From the NCBI RefSeq assembly GCF_003402575.1, contig NZ_BGZJ01000001.1, positions 434,001 through 498,000 on the forward strand: a DNA stretch of 64,000 nucleotides. Direction: 5' to 3'. Source of the stretch: Mesosutterella multiformis (GTDB taxonomy: Bacteria > Pseudomonadota > Gammaproteobacteria > Burkholderiales > Burkholderiaceae_F). Position 1 is the stretch's first letter. The number at the start of each line of letters is the position of its first letter. The notes below the pieces were generated by a model that saw only the letters and a list, made by a program, of their open reading frames with translations, had not been told where the DNA came from and ran no database searches. Both the position numbers and the translations under genes were made by a program. Below are positions 26,645-37,535 of this stretch, in pieces.

Positions 26645-27229
26645 TCAGTTCCGATAGCGAAGCGCGATACGGATGCCTTCCGCGGCCGTCGCGTCAGGCG
26701 GAATATTGCGGGCAGCCGCCGCGGCGTCGCGTTCGCTGTAGCCGAGCGCCACGAGACCCGCGATAACATCGGCCTGAACGCTGCTCGGCGCGGTGCCCTG
26801 GGGACCCACGGCGGCGGCTTCGAGTTCCGGCCCCAGCTTTCCCTTCAGCTCGAGGACGAGCCTTGCCGCGGTCTTCTTTCCGATACCCGGAACACGCGTG
26901 AGGAGATCACTCTGCTCATTCGAAACGGCGGAGGCCAGATCCTGCACAGACATCCCGGAGAGGACAGCGAGCGCGGTCTTGGAGCCGATACCGCTCACCT
27001 TCACGAGCGCCTGGAAAGCGGACTTCTCCTCGCGGGTCAGAAACCCGTAAAGCAGAATTGCGTCCTCACGCACCACCATCTGCACGTAGAGCCTCACCTC
27101 ACGCCCCGCGTCCGGCAGATTGCAGAAGGTCGACATCGGAACGGCAAGCTCGTAGCCCACACCGTTCACGTCGAGCACGATGCCCGTTGTCTGCTTCTCT
27201 TCAAGCTTTCCCTTGAGGATCGCTATCAC
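26645..27229 (-). CDS. ruvA: Holliday-junction binding protein RuvA
   Basis: Tetramer that binds four-way junctions and loads RuvB. The 194 residues have the OB-fold domain I (MIAILKGKLEEKQTTGIVLD), the double helix-hairpin-helix domain II (VSGIGSKTALAVLSGM and VPGIGKKTAARLVLELK) and the RuvB-binding domain III after a short linker. It overlaps the ruvC stop by four bases, so the two are translationally coupled. Confidence 0.97.
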   Translation of the reverse strand: MIAILKGKLEEKQTTGIVLDVNGVGYELAVPMSTFCNLPDAGREVRLYVQMVVREDAILLYGFLTREEKSAFQALVKVSGIGSKTALAVLSGMSVQDLASAVSNEQSDLLTRVPGIGKKTAARLVLELKGKLGPELEAAAVGPQGTAPSSVQADVIAGLVALGYSERDAAAAARNIPPDATAAEGIRIALRYRN

Positions 27230-27816
27230 GGTTTATCTCCTTTCATTTCCGCGACCCGGGCGGCCCACGCCCGGCGGGATGATTTCGCGCCGCCGCGCGA
27301 AGTGAAACGGGCGTTGCCCATCGAGGTTTTGGCGGCCCCGGTAAGCGCTGTCATCGCTTCAGTCTGCGCAGCTGTCAGCGCGCAGGCCATAGCGTCCGCC
27401 GCGTCCGCCTGAGGATTCTCAGGCAGGCTGAAGATACGGACCATCATCGCCTGGATCTGCGGCTTCTCAGCCCGCCCTGAACCGGTGACCGCCTGCTTGA
27501 TTTCGGTCGGCGTGAATTCCCGCACCGGGAGCCCCGCGACCGCGGCGCTGCAGATCGCGGCGCCTCGCGCCTGACCGAGAAGCAGCGTCGACTGCGGATT
27601 CACGTTGGCAAAGACTTTTTCGCACGCCGCAATATCAGGGTGATACTCAGCCGCGAGCTCCTGAATGCAGCGGAAGATGTGGGAGAGCCTTGAAGACAGC
27701 TCTCCCTTAGGCACGCGGAAGACGCCCGCGGTGATCAGCGTAAAACTGCCGGCATTCATGTCGATCACGCTGAACCCCGTTTTATTGAGACCAGGGTCGA
27801 TCCCGAGAATCCTCAT
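27226..27816 (-). CDS. ruvC: Holliday-junction resolvase RuvC
   Basis: Endonuclease that resolves Holliday junctions after RuvAB migration. The 196 residues start MRILGIDPGLNKTG with catalytic Asp7; CEKVFANVNPQSTLLLGQARG contains the second acidic residue, and the terminal QADAADAMACAL carries the last acidic pair. A C-terminal extension of about 20 residues rich in Arg/Gly/Ala goes beyond the E. coli protein. First gene of ruvCAB, 23 bases after ffh. Confidence 0.96.
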   Translation of the reverse strand: MRILGIDPGLNKTGFSVIDMNAGSFTLITAGVFRVPKGELSSRLSHIFRCIQELAAEYHPDIAACEKVFANVNPQSTLLLGQARGAAICSAAVAGLPVREFTPTEIKQAVTGSGRAEKPQIQAMMVRIFSLPENPQADAADAMACALTAAQTEAMTALTGAAKTSMGNARFTSRGGAKSSRRAWAARVAEMKGDKP

Positions 27817-27839
27817 TCCGCGGTTTACTCCTTACAGGA

Positions 27840-29249
27840 TCAGAACGGACGGCCGCCGCCGAAGCCCGGGAACCCTCCCCCCATGCCGGGGAAGCGGCCG
27901 CCGGCCATGCGGAGCAGCTTCGAGAGTCCGCCCTTCTTCATGCGCTTCATCACTTCAGTCATCTGATCGTACTGCTTCAGAAGCTTATTCACTTCCTGCA
28001 CAGGGAGCCCCGCACCGGCTGCGATGCGGCGCTTGCGGCTTGCCTTGATGAGTTCCGGGTGATGGCGCTCAGCCGGCGTCATCGAGTCGATGATGCCGAT
28101 CGTGCGGCGGATCATGCGGTCCGCGTCAGCGTCAGACACATTCTGCTTCGCGGCCGCTTCCTGCATCGCGGCCGGGAGCTTATCGATGAGGCTTGACATG
28201 GATCCCATGCCGCGCATCTGAATCATCTGCTCACGGAAGTCATTCAGATCGAGACGGCCGGACTTTCTCACGCGGTCAGCGATCTTCTTCGCCTTTTCGG
28301 CGTCGATATTCGATGTGACATCGCGCACCAGAGCGACGATGTCGCCCATGCCGAGAATGCGGCTCGCCATGGCTTCCGGATTAAACGTATCGAAGCCGTC
28401 GAGCTTTTCGCCCGTACCGATGAACTTGATCGGCTTACCGGTCACCTGGCGGACAGAAAGCGCCGCGCCGCCGCGGGAGTCACCGTCCACCTTCGTGAGG
28501 ATGATGCCGGTGAGCGGCAGCCGGTCGTTGAAAACTTTTGCCGTGTTGATCGCGTCCTGGCCCACCATCGCGTCGACCACGAAGAACGTTTCGATCGGCT
28601 TCAGGAAGGCGGACAGGTCTGACGCTTCCTGCATCATGCGCTCATCAATCGAGAGGCGGCCTGCCGTATCGACGATCAGCACGTCGAAGAAATGACGCTT
28701 TGCGTAATCGAGCGCCGCGGCTGCAATGTCGAGCGGCTTCTGATCAGTCGTGCTCGGGAAGAATTCAGCGCCGGCCTGCTCAGACACCGTCTTCAGCTGT
28801 TCGATAGCCGCAGGGCGGTAGACGTCAGCGGAAACCGTGAGAACCTTCTTCTTCTGATTGCGGATCAGCCAGCGGGCGAGTTTGCCGGCAGTCGTCGTTT
28901 TACCGGCACCCTGAAGACCGGCGAGCAGGATGATCGCGGGAGGCGTGCAGGCGAGATTGATCTCGCGCTCCTTCTCGGGCAGATCGCCGCCGATCACAGC
29001 CGTCAGCTCACGCTGCACGATGCTCACGAGAACCTGGCCCGGGTTCAGGCTTCCGACCACTTCCTCGCCGAGCGCCTTTTCCTTGATGCGGTTCGTGAGT
29101 TCACGCACGACCGGCAGTGCGACGTCGGCCTCCAGCAGCGCCAGCCTCACCTCGCGGAGCATCTCCTTCGAGTTTTCTTCCGTAATGCGGGCCTGACCCC
29201 GCATGGTCTTCACAACTTTGGCTAAGCGCTGGGTAAGAGTATCAAGCAT
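27840..29249 (-). CDS. ffh: Signal recognition particle protein Ffh
   Basis: GTPase that with 4.5S RNA targets nascent membrane proteins to FtsY and the translocon. The 469 residues have the N domain, the G domain (GLQGAGKTTTAGKLARWL near 105; DTAGR; TKVDGDSRGGA) and the Met-rich M domain with the RNA-binding helix KRRIAAGAGLPVQEVNKLLK. A Gly/Phe-rich C-terminal tail (GGGFPGFGGG) follows, as in other proteobacteria. The 4.5S RNA gene is not seen in this window. Confidence 0.98.
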   Translation of the reverse strand: MLDTLTQRLAKVVKTMRGQARITEENSKEMLREVRLALLEADVALPVVRELTNRIKEKALGEEVVGSLNPGQVLVSIVQRELTAVIGGDLPEKEREINLACTPPAIILLAGLQGAGKTTTAGKLARWLIRNQKKKVLTVSADVYRPAAIEQLKTVSEQAGAEFFPSTTDQKPLDIAAAALDYAKRHFFDVLIVDTAGRLSIDERMMQEASDLSAFLKPIETFFVVDAMVGQDAINTAKVFNDRLPLTGIILTKVDGDSRGGAALSVRQVTGKPIKFIGTGEKLDGFDTFNPEAMASRILGMGDIVALVRDVTSNIDAEKAKKIADRVRKSGRLDLNDFREQMIQMRGMGSMSSLIDKLPAAMQEAAAKQNVSDADADRMIRRTIGIIDSMTPAERHHPELIKASRKRRIAAGAGLPVQEVNKLLKQYDQMTEVMKRMKKGGLSKLLRMAGGRFPGMGGGFPGFGGGRPF

Positions 29250-29339
29250 TTTTCTGTATGAATAATAGGGTGGCCCGGGAGGGCATCCGGCGCAGACTGG
29301 TTCAATGCGCCTGCCCGCCAGAGCAGAGAATTAGCGTCA

Positions 29340-29362
29340 GGCGGCGTCAGCGAGACGCCGCC
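29340..29362. repeat. Perfect 9-bp inverted repeat between ampD and ffh
   Basis: GGCGGCGTC (29340–29348) and GACGCCGCC (29354–29362) are perfectly complementary around a 5-base loop. The element lies 30 bases after the ampD stop. Neither strand has a T-run behind it, so it may be an RNA-processing or stability hairpin in the ampD–ffh transcript, or a factor-assisted terminator. Confidence 0.5.
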
Positions 29363-29392
29363 CGTGCTGTGTGATTTTAAAGTGTTGGGAGC

Positions 29393-30010
29393 TTAAATAG
29401 TGAGCCCGCACGCTTTAAAGAACGGAAAGGAGACCCCGCAGCCGAGGATCTCCGGCACCGCGAGCCGGCTCCAGTCGAAGAACGGACCCGGATCGGTCTT
29501 CCGGCCAGGCGCGATATCGCTGTGACCGGCAACGGCCCGGATCGGATAGCGGAGGATGATCGCCCGGGCGAGCTTTACGAGAGCCGCGTACTGCGCCTCT
29601 TCAAAGGGACAGAAATCCGTTCCCTCAATCTCGATCCCGATCGAAAAATCGTTGCAGCGGCTCCGGCCTTCAAAGGAGGAAATGCCGGCGTGCCATCCCC
29701 GCGCTGTGCAGGGAAGAAACTGCGTCACGGTTCCCGTACGTTCAATCAGGAAGTGAGAGGCGACATGAAGGTCACGGAGCGACTCAAAGGTCGGATGCTC
29801 ATCCACTGAAAGACGGTCTGTGAAGAATCGCTGCACGCATCCCGTCCCGAACTCTCCGGGCGGAAGCGAAATATTGTGGATCACGAGAAGGTCAATCGGA
29901 GACCCCGCCGGACGCTCGTCCGAATGAGTGCTCGGGCAGCGGACGGCGCCCTCTGCCCAGCCTTCATCGCTGATTCTGAAAGACGGCTCGCAGCCAGTTT
30001 TCCTCAGCAT
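29393..30010 (-). CDS. ampD: 1,6-anhydro-MurNAc-L-alanine amidase AmpD
   Basis: Cytoplasmic zinc amidase that removes the peptide from anhydro-muropeptides during cell-wall recycling. The 205 residues show the zinc ligands His in LVIHNISLPPGEF and His/Asp in GHSDIAPGRKTDPGP, plus the catalytic Glu in IGIEIEGTD and the Lys of GRKTDPG. It starts 10 bases after the PP0621-type gene. Its tripeptide product is the Mpl substrate. No ampR or beta-lactamase gene is nearby, so I infer recycling rather than induction. Confidence 0.95.
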   Translation of the reverse strand: MLRKTGCEPSFRISDEGWAEGAVRCPSTHSDERPAGSPIDLLVIHNISLPPGEFGTGCVQRFFTDRLSVDEHPTFESLRDLHVASHFLIERTGTVTQFLPCTARGWHAGISSFEGRSRCNDFSIGIEIEGTDFCPFEEAQYAALVKLARAIILRYPIRAVAGHSDIAPGRKTDPGPFFDWSRLAVPEILGCGVSFPFFKACGLTI

Positions 30011-30020
30011 GCTCTTCTTC

Positions 30021-30293
30021 TCAGTCGAGCCTCGCGCACTTCTTCGAGCAGTAGAGTTTGCCGTTCTTCACGACTCCCTCATTCTTCGGGAAGAACGTGC
30101 CGCAGTGAGGGCACTGCGCCATTTCGCCCGAGGAGGCCACATCACGGTTCCGCTCGCGCTCTTCGAGCCGGCGGCGCATCTCGCACAGTTCTTCCTCCAT
30201 CTGTTCCTTCTCACGGCGCTGCTTCTGGCGGGAGAAATAGACTAAGGCAACAACAATGATGATGATCCACGGGAGTAGTTTAATCAGACCCAT
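30021..30293 (-). CDS. PP0621-family small membrane protein with zinc-ribbon-like C-terminus
   Basis: A 90-residue protein: N-terminal membrane helix (about 4–20), a Glu/Arg-rich helical segment (22–50) and a C-terminal CPHC…C…C cluster (CPHCGTFF and YCSKKCARLD). This is the usual pattern of the PP0621 family, of unknown function, found beside ampD in betaproteobacteria. The four cysteines probably hold a metal. It lies 14 bases after the CcsA-like gene and 10 before ampD. Confidence 0.85.
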   Translation of the reverse strand: MGLIKLLPWIIIIVVALVYFSRQKQRREKEQMEEELCEMRRRLEERERNRDVASSGEMAQCPHCGTFFPKNEGVVKNGKLYCSKKCARLD

Positions 30294-30307
30294 TTGGCAC
30301 TCACTTC

Positions 30308-31132
30308 TCAGATGAGAATGTATTCAAGGAAGAAAGCGTATCCCAGATACGCAATCACATAAACGCCGCACAGGATCCAGAACCAGGCGAGAGCCTTTCT
30401 GCCCCGCCAGCCGAGAATCCAGTGTCCCGCGGTCAGAATGCCGCAGAGCAGCCAGCTCGCCCAGGTGAGGAAGGTCTTGTGATCGAGATGGAAGAGCGTC
30501 CCATAATACTGCTGCGTCACGAGGGCTCCTGTTACGAGAAGTACAGAAAGCACGAGGAACGCGGTGAGAAGGATATAGAAAAAAACCTGTTCCATCACCA
30601 GGATTGGGGGAAGCGTGGAGAGAATGCCGCTCTGCGGGACCGGGTCTGACGAGAAACGGAACCGCCGGTTCTGGCACTCCATCAGAATCGCCTGCACGAC
30701 ATCCACCGTAAGGAGCCCGTAGGTGAGGAGCCCAAGAGACAGATGCACCCGGAAGAGCGGCGTCCACTCCGCCATTTCAATCGGTTCACCAGGGAACACC
30801 AGCGGCATCAGGGCAGCCACCGCCGTGATAAACGCGCTGACACCGAACACCGGTCCGACACGCTTCACCGCGGATACAAACGCGAGCACCGTGAATCCGA
30901 GCAGCATCGCTCCGGACACTGCAGGCCCGAAACCAAAGAGCGTCTGACCGGGGGCCGGAAAGATCTGTGTCTTCAGGGCAAAGCCATGCAGCACCACAGC
31001 GGCGACGACAATAAGCAGCATCCAGGTCGGCACCTTGGCGCCCCGCTTCCTGAGTGAAGAGAGCACCACGCCACCCGAGACGCAGTAAATGGCCGCAGCG
31101 GCCAGCGACAGCAAAATTCCGTTTTCCATCAT
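30308..31132 (-). CDS. CcsA/YpjD-like cytochrome c assembly-type membrane protein
   Basis: The 274 residues form about eight membrane helices, ending in the conserved WASWLLCGILTAGHWILGWRGRKA region typical of the YpjD/CcsA-like family next to ffh. Family members have heme-handling histidines; His50 in VVLHGF, plus further histidines in the FRVHLSLGLLTYG and FHLDHKTFLTW segments, fit that pattern. A full CcmABC/CcsAB system is not visible, so a role in cytochrome c maturation is unproven. Confidence 0.8.
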   Translation of the reverse strand: MMENGILLSLAAAAIYCVSGGVVLSSLRKRGAKVPTWMLLIVVAAVVLHGFALKTQIFPAPGQTLFGFGPAVSGAMLLGFTVLAFVSAVKRVGPVFGVSAFITAVAALMPLVFPGEPIEMAEWTPLFRVHLSLGLLTYGLLTVDVVQAILMECQNRRFRFSSDPVPQSGILSTLPPILVMEQVFFYILLTAFLVLSVLLVTGALVTQQYYGTLFHLDHKTFLTWASWLLCGILTAGHWILGWRGRKALAWFWILCGVYVIAYLGYAFFLEYILI

Positions 31133-31313
31133 GAAAATTCTTTCCCCGCAGAGCGTCAGGCGGTCAGAGGTGCCGCGCGGCCCGGCAGGATTTCTTAGTC
31201 ATGTGGGCATTTTAGGCGAAACACGATTAATGCCCACGGTCAAAAGGTTCCCTTCAATTGTGAATCAGTTAATATGCAGGTACAAGAGAAAACTCGTATT
31301 GCACTAATCCTGA

Positions 31314-31865
31314 ATGAATACTTTTGCTCATCTACTCGGTTACCTCGTTGATCTGTTCACGGCACTGCTTGGCTCGGTGCTGCTCCTGAGGGCCTGGGTC
31401 TACGCTCAGGCTATCCCGACAGCGGATCCGATCGCGCGTTTCTGCATCGCGCTGACCGACTGGCTCGTGCTGCCGGTGGCGAAGACCATGCGCGCGTCCG
31501 GCAAGTGGCACTGGCCGGCGATATTGTCCGCGTTCGGTGTCGCGATCCTGTCCTCCATCCTCTCACGTCTCCTTTTCGGCATTCCGATGTCGATTCTCGG
31601 ACTGGTGGTGTCGCCTTTCGCACTCCTGATCCGCTGGGGCACTGAGATGGTGCTCTGGGGCACCGTGATCTGGGTGGTGCTCTCCTGGCTTCAGTCCGCG
31701 TCCCCTGTCACCCGGACGCTTGGCTACCTCGTGGACCCGTTCCTGCGACCCGCGCGCCGCCTGATTCCGATGATCAAGGGATTTGACCTCTCCCCGATCC
31801 TCGTTTTCATTCTCTGCCAGGTGATTCTGATCATCATCACCCCGCTCGCCCGCGGGATTATCTGA
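31314..31865 (+). CDS. YggT-family integral membrane protein
   Basis: A 183-residue protein made of two YGGT repeats: each has a helix pair with a conserved Leu/Arg/Trp segment (LLRAWVYAQ in repeat 1, LVDPFLRPARRLIP in repeat 2). About four membrane helices are seen. The family is widespread and linked to osmotic-shock resistance or cell division in some bacteria; the biochemical role is unknown. A clear terminator follows 20 bases after its stop, and proS is convergent. Confidence 0.88.
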   Translation: MNTFAHLLGYLVDLFTALLGSVLLLRAWVYAQAIPTADPIARFCIALTDWLVLPVAKTMRASGKWHWPAILSAFGVAILSSILSRLLFGIPMSILGLVVSPFALLIRWGTEMVLWGTVIWVVLSWLQSASPVTRTLGYLVDPFLRPARRLIPMIKGFDLSPILVFILCQVILIIITPLARGII

Positions 31866-31886
31866 TCAATTCATTTCCCGCATAGC

Positions 31887-31920
31887 AAAAGCCGGATCAC
31901 TTTCGTGACCCGGCTTTTTT
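31887..31920. terminator. Bidirectional terminator between yggT and proS
   Basis: AAAAGCCGGATCAC pairs with GTGACCCGGCTTTT (one mismatch) around the loop TTTC, giving a long stem with T-runs on both strands. It lies between convergent genes: the YGGT protein stop is at 31865 and the proS stop at 31936. It should serve both. Confidence 0.85.
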
Positions 31921-31935
31921 GATGCCTTCAGCTTA

Positions 31936-33684
31936 TCAGGCCTTCAGCTTGCTCTTGATAAAGGCAACGGCGTCTTCAACCTTCACCATTTCCTTCTGAT
32001 CAAGCGTACGGCGGTTCGCGTATTCGATTTCGCCGTTCTTCAGGCCGCGGTCACCGACCACGATGCGGTGCGGAACACCGATCAGTTCCCAGTCAGCGAA
32101 CATCGGACCCGGACGCAGATCACGGTCATCGAGGATCACGTCAATCCCTTCAGCCGCAAGCTTGTCATGCAGTTCGTCGCAGACCTTCTGCACGGCTTCG
32201 CTTCTCTTGTAGCCCATCGGGCAGATCGCGACCGTGAACGGCGCGATGGCGTCCGGCCAGATCATGCCGCGGTCGTCGTGGTTCTGCTCAATGGCTGCGC
32301 CCGCGACGCGGGAAATGCCGATACCGTAGCAGCCCATTTCGAGAACGCGGGACTTGCCCTCTTCGTCGAGGTAGGTCGCGTGCATCGCTTCGGAATACTT
32401 GGTGCCGAGGTAGAACACATGGCCCACTTCGATACCGCGCTGCAGCTTCAGCGTGCCCTTGCCGTCCGGCGACGGGTCGCCCTCGACGACGTTACGGAGA
32501 TCCGCCACTTCGGGTTCGGGAAGATCACGGCCGAAATTCACGCCGCGGAGGTGGAAACCTTCCTCGTTCGCGCCGACCACGAAGTCGCTCATGTTGATCA
32601 CGGAGCGGTCCGCGTAGATCTTCACTTCCTTCGGATCGAGACCGACTGGGCCGAGGTAGCCGGGCTTGCTGCCGAAAGCCTTGAGGATTTCGGCTTCAGT
32701 CGCGAAGCGGAAGCCATTCTTCAGCTCAGGAAGCTTGCCAGCCTTCACTTCATTCAGGCTGTGATCACCGCGAAGCAGAATGAGGACGATCTTCGCGGGA
32801 AGAACGTTCCCTTCCTCGTCGCGCTCGTCAGAAGCGAGCACCACGGACTTAACGGACTTCGTGAGCGGCAGGCCAAGGAGTTCCGTCACGAGCTCGCACT
32901 TATCGCGGCCCGGGGTCGGAACCTTCTGCATTTCTTCCGTCGCTGCGGCGCGTTCGCCGCCGACCTGCACAGCCTCCGCGAGTTCAATATTCGCGGCGTA
33001 CTGGGAATCCGGGCAGTAAGCGATCAGATCTTCACCGGTATCGGCGATCACCTGGAATTCATTCGAGCGGTTGCCGCCGATGGAACCCGTGTCAGCCGCG
33101 ACCGGACGGAACACGAGACCCGTGCGGTTGAAAATACGGCAGTAGGCGTCAAACATCGTTTCGTAGCTCTTGCCGGCAGCGTCAGCATCACGGTCGAACG
33201 AGTAACCGTCCTTCATGATGAATTCACGGCCGCGCATCACACCGAAACGGGGACGGCGCTCATCGCGGAACTTCGTCTGAATCTGGAAGAGATTCACCGG
33301 CAGCTGGCGCCAGGAGGTGATTTCCTGACGGGCAATGTCCGTGATCACTTCTTCAGAGGTCGGCTGAATCACGAAGTCGCGCTGATGACGATCCTTGAAA
33401 CGGAGCAGTTCAGGACCGTACTTTTCCCAGCGGCCCGACTCAACCCAGAGCTCGGCCGGCTGCACGATCGGCATCAGGAGTTCGACCGCTCCCGAACGGA
33501 CCATTTCCTCACGGACGATGTTCTCGATCTTGCGGATGACGCGAAGACCCATCGGCATGTACGTGTACACACCGGCGGCCAGCTTCTTGATCATGCCGGC
33601 GCGGATCATCAGCTGCTGGCTGACGATGTCGGCGTCAGCGGGCGCTTCTTTCAGAGTGGAAATAAAAAATTGACGGGCTTTCAT
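31936..33684 (-). CDS. proS: Prolyl-tRNA synthetase (bacterial type)
   Basis: Charges tRNA-Pro; a tRNA-Pro gene lies about 4 kb away. From the ATG at 33682–33684 the protein has 582 residues and starts [20 protein letters not shown], the usual N-terminus; an upstream in-frame start adds 18 unconserved residues. Class II motifs ([44 protein letters not shown]), the editing insertion (roughly 220–400) and the anticodon-binding domain are all present. rppH, often between proS and proB in Burkholderiales, is absent. Confidence 0.97.
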   Translation of the reverse strand: MKARQFFISTLKEAPADADIVSQQLMIRAGMIKKLAAGVYTYMPMGLRVIRKIENIVREEMVRSGAVELLMPIVQPAELWVESGRWEKYGPELLRFKDRHQRDFVIQPTSEEVITDIARQEITSWRQLPVNLFQIQTKFRDERRPRFGVMRGREFIMKDGYSFDRDADAAGKSYETMFDAYCRIFNRTGLVFRPVAADTGSIGGNRSNEFQVIADTGEDLIAYCPDSQYAANIELAEAVQVGGERAAATEEMQKVPTPGRDKCELVTELLGLPLTKSVKSVVLASDERDEEGNVLPAKIVLILLRGDHSLNEVKAGKLPELKNGFRFATEAEILKAFGSKPGYLGPVGLDPKEVKIYADRSVINMSDFVVGANEEGFHLRGVNFGRDLPEPEVADLRNVVEGDPSPDGKGTLKLQRGIEVGHVFYLGTKYSEAMHATYLDEEGKSRVLEMGCYGIGISRVAGAAIEQNHDDRGMIWPDAIAPFTVAICPMGYKRSEAVQKVCDELHDKLAAEGIDVILDDRDLRPGPMFADWELIGVPHRIVVGDRGLKNGEIEYANRRTLDQKEMVKVEDAVAFIKSKLKA

Positions 33685-33761
33685 GAAAATTCCGCTGTTA
33701 AAAATAGAGATTTGAATTACAAAACGCGAGAGGGACAACCGGCCGCGAAAGATTCACGCAT

Positions 33762-33789
33762 TCTATAACGCAGCCGCCTGTGATGGAAA
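33762..33789 (-). promoter_or_regulatory. Candidate proS promoter
   Basis: On the minus strand a −35-like TTTCCA (33784–33789) and −10-like TATAGA (33762–33767) are separated by 16 bases, about 78 bases before the proS start. The −10 is good, the −35 weak. It lies in the 145-base gap after proB, so proS can be transcribed independently. Confidence 0.45.
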
Positions 33790-33829
33790 CCGGGGTGGGA
33801 GAACTCCTCGCCCGGCTCCGCACACCGTC

Positions 33830-34963
33830 CTAGTCGCGCGTAATGACGAGATTGTCTTTGTGGATCAGCTCAGGCTGCTCAATGAAACCGAGGATCCCTT
33901 CGATCTCTTCAGTATGGTGACCGGCAATGCGGACCGTGTCGCTGCTCGAGTAGCCGGCGAGGCCCCGGGCGAGCTCATCACCCTCAGGAGACAGCACAGC
34001 GATCACATCGCCGCGCTTGAAGTCACCGCGCACTTCTTTTACGCCCACTGGAAGCAGGCTCGTATTGCCCTTCACGATGGCACGCGCAGCACCCGCATCG
34101 AGGAGCACCGCGCCTTCAATATTGAGGTGATCCGCGATCCAGGACTTGCGGGCGAGGATCCGCGGCTGATAGCAGACGAGTTCGGTTCCGATCGTCTCAC
34201 CGGCCGCCAGGCGCTGAAGCACCCGGGGCTCACGTCCATAGACGATGACGGTCGACGCGCCTGACTGAGCGGCGCGCTTCGCCGCGATCACCTTCGTGAT
34301 CATGCCGCCCTTCGAGAAGGAGCTTGCGGCGCCGCCGGCCATCTTTTCCAAAGCGGGATCTCCGGCACGGGCACGGTCCACAAAGACCGCGTCCGGATTC
34401 TTTCTCGGATCCGCCGTGAAGAGCCCCTTCTGATCCGTGAGGATCACGAGAGCGTCGGCTTCAATGAGGTTCGTCACCACGGAACCCAGGGTGTCGTTAT
34501 CACCCACCTTGATTTCGTCCGTGACAACCGTGTCGTTCTCATTGATCACGGGAACGACGCCAAGGGAGAGCAGCGTGAGGAGCGCGGAGCGCGCGTTGAG
34601 GTAACGCGTACGGTCAGCAAGATCCGCTCCGGTGAGGAGAATCTGCGCGGTCTTTACGCCGCGTTTCGCGAATTCCGTTTCGTAAGCCTGGGCAAGACCC
34701 ATCTGGCCCACGGCAGCCGCGGCCTGCAGCTGTCCAACCTCAGTCGGACGGCGCTCCCAGCCGAGGCGTCTCACACCTTCAGCGATGGAGCCTGAAGAGA
34801 CGAGAACCACCTCACGGCCGAGCTTCTGCACAGCGGAAAGCTCTTCGGCGAGATTGGCGATTGCCTTCTCATCGAGCCCACGGCCGTTATCCGTCAACAG
34901 CGCTGTGCCGACCTTGATGACGATGCGCTTCGCATCCGCAACCACTGATTTGATCGCTGTCAT
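33830..34963 (-). CDS. proB: Glutamate 5-kinase ProB with PUA domain
   Basis: First enzyme of proline synthesis, feedback inhibited by proline. From the ATG at 34961–34963 it has 377 residues; GGAG lies upstream, whereas the longer TTG start at 34981 lies inside that stretch. The amino-acid kinase domain ([39 protein letters not shown]) is followed by a C-terminal PUA domain from about 270. It follows obgE after a 51-base gap containing a strong hairpin. Confidence 0.95.
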   Translation of the reverse strand: MTAIKSVVADAKRIVIKVGTALLTDNGRGLDEKAIANLAEELSAVQKLGREVVLVSSGSIAEGVRRLGWERRPTEVGQLQAAAAVGQMGLAQAYETEFAKRGVKTAQILLTGADLADRTRYLNARSALLTLLSLGVVPVINENDTVVTDEIKVGDNDTLGSVVTNLIEADALVILTDQKGLFTADPRKNPDAVFVDRARAGDPALEKMAGGAASSFSKGGMITKVIAAKRAAQSGASTVIVYGREPRVLQRLAAGETIGTELVCYQPRILARKSWIADHLNIEGAVLLDAGAARAIVKGNTSLLPVGVKEVRGDFKRGDVIAVLSPEGDELARGLAGYSSSDTVRIAGHHTEEIEGILGFIEQPELIHKDNLVITRD

Positions 34964-34985
34964 GCCTTCTCCCCCAGGCAATGAA

Positions 34986-35008
34986 GGGGGCCGGAATATC
35001 CGGCCCCT
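34986..35008 (-). repeat. Stem-loop between obgE and proB
   Basis: GGGGCCGG (34987–34994) and CCGGCCCC (35000–35007) form a perfect 8-bp stem with a 5-base loop, ending 23 bases before the proB ATG. The tail on the minus strand is CTTCATT, too poor in T for a confident terminator. It is more likely a partial attenuator or mRNA-processing hairpin. Confidence 0.55.
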
Positions 35009-35014
35009 CAGTTG

Positions 35015-36499
<1,485 letters not shown>

Positions 36500-36527
36500 A
36501 AAAAAACCCTGCCGCAAAACGACAGGG
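36500..36527 (-). terminator. Rho-independent terminator after rplU–rpmA
   Basis: On the minus strand CCCTGTCG (36520–36527) pairs with CGGCAGGG (36507–36514) around a 5-base loop and is followed by seven T. It lies 30 bases after the rpmA stop and closes the ribosomal-protein operon before obgE. Confidence 0.88.
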
Positions 36528-36557
36528 CTCTTGCATTCAAAGCTGCCAGCTGCCCAA

Positions 36558-36821
36558 TTAGGCGGCCAACGGGACAACCTTGACGTACTGGTGGTTCTTG
36601 GGTCCCTTGACTTCGAACTGAACCGTACCAGTAACGGTAGCAAACAGCGTGTGGTCACGGCCCATGCCGACGTTGTCACCGGCGTGGAAGCCAGTGCCGC
36701 GCTGGCGAACAATGATGGAACCAGCGTTGATCACCTGGCTGCCGAAAACCTTGACGCCCATGCGATGAGCCTTGGAATCGCGTCCGTTGCGGGTCGAGCC
36801 GCCGCCCTTTTTATGTGCCAT
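36558..36821 (-). CDS. rpmA: Large ribosomal subunit protein bL27
   Basis: Structural protein of the 50S subunit near the peptidyl-transferase centre. It has 87 residues. [20 protein letters not shown] is the diagnostic N-terminus, with the remaining strands [20 protein letters not shown] and [13 protein letters not shown]. It starts 34 bases after rplU. Confidence 0.98.
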   Translation of the reverse strand: MAHKKGGGSTRNGRDSKAHRMGVKVFGSQVINAGSIIVRQRGTGFHAGDNVGMGRDHTLFATVTGTVQFEVKGPKNHQYVKVVPLAA

Positions 36822-36855
36822 TTTTTCCTATTCCTCTAGAAAAAACTTAATTAAA

Positions 36856-37170
36856 TTAAGCCGCGATCGTTTCGATCTTCAGCTCGACGTAGTACTGACG
36901 GTGGCCAGCGCTCTTCTTGGAGTGCTTGCGCTTGCGGAACTGGAAAATGCGAACCTTATCGGCACGGCCTTCGGAGACCACGGAAGCGGTCACGGAAGCG
37001 CCTTCAACCGTCGGGGTGCCGACCTTCAGTTCCTTGCCTTCGCCAACGGCGAGCACTTCGGACAGGGTGACCTTGTCGCCAACCTTGACGTCGCCGAGGA
37101 GTTCAACCTTGAGCAGGTCGCCTTCGGAGACACGGTACTGCTTGCCGCCGGTCTTGATAATTGCGTACAT
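36856..37170 (-). CDS. rplU: Large ribosomal subunit protein bL21
   Basis: 50S subunit protein of 104 residues. The start at ATG 37168–37170 (MYAIIKTGGKQYRV) is standard and has GAGGAA upstream; an in-frame upstream start would add 20 unconserved residues. The C-terminal FRKRKHSKKSAGHRQYY region is the rRNA-binding signature. First gene of the rplU–rpmA operon, divergent from tRNA-Pro. Confidence 0.97.
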   Translation of the reverse strand: MYAIIKTGGKQYRVSEGDLLKVELLGDVKVGDKVTLSEVLAVGEGKELKVGTPTVEGASVTASVVSEGRADKVRIFQFRKRKHSKKSAGHRQYYVELKIETIAA

Positions 37171-37264
37171 GTAATTCCTCACTGTTTCACTCAGCTGCTG
37201 CTGTGAAACCTTCTTGTATCGGGATAGCATCGGACGGTCTGTCCGCTGCTGCTCTAGAAATCGG

Positions 37265-37280
37265 TTCCCTTGAAAAGGGA
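37265..37280 (-). repeat. Hairpin in the rplU leader
   Basis: TTCCCTT pairs with AAGGGAA around a 2–3-base loop, only a few bases after the expected transcription start of rplU and about 95 bases before its ATG. It may protect the mRNA 5' end or be part of a ribosomal-protein leader structure; no match to a known leader can be claimed. Confidence 0.45.
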
Positions 37281-37292
37281 ATCGAGCGAGTT

Positions 37293-37321
37293 ATTATCAT
37301 AGATTTTTTATGTAAAGTCAA
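37293..37321 (-). promoter_or_regulatory. Promoter of rplU–rpmA
   Basis: Minus-strand TTGACT (37316–37321) and GATAAT (37293–37298) are separated by exactly 17 bases, close to the sigma-70 consensus. The predicted start near 37286 gives a leader of about 115 bases. Confidence 0.8.
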
Positions 37322-37372
37322 CCGCTTTACGTTCCGCCCCCTCCCGATCTGAAAATTTAAATGAAAAAGTTC

Positions 37373-37400
37373 TTGACATTTTCTGAAAACGGATTATTAT
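37373..37400 (+). promoter_or_regulatory. Promoter of tRNA-Pro
   Basis: TTGACA (37373–37378) and TATTAT (37395–37400) with a 16-base spacer, ending 50 bases before the tRNA. It is divergent from the rplU promoter, whose −35 lies about 50 bases away. Confidence 0.75.
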
Positions 37401-37450
37401 CTGAATTCTTCGAACCGTTTAGCTCTTAAAAACAGCTATTCTGCGAAGCT

Positions 37451-37527
<77 letters not shown>

Positions 37528-37535
37528 GATTTCAA

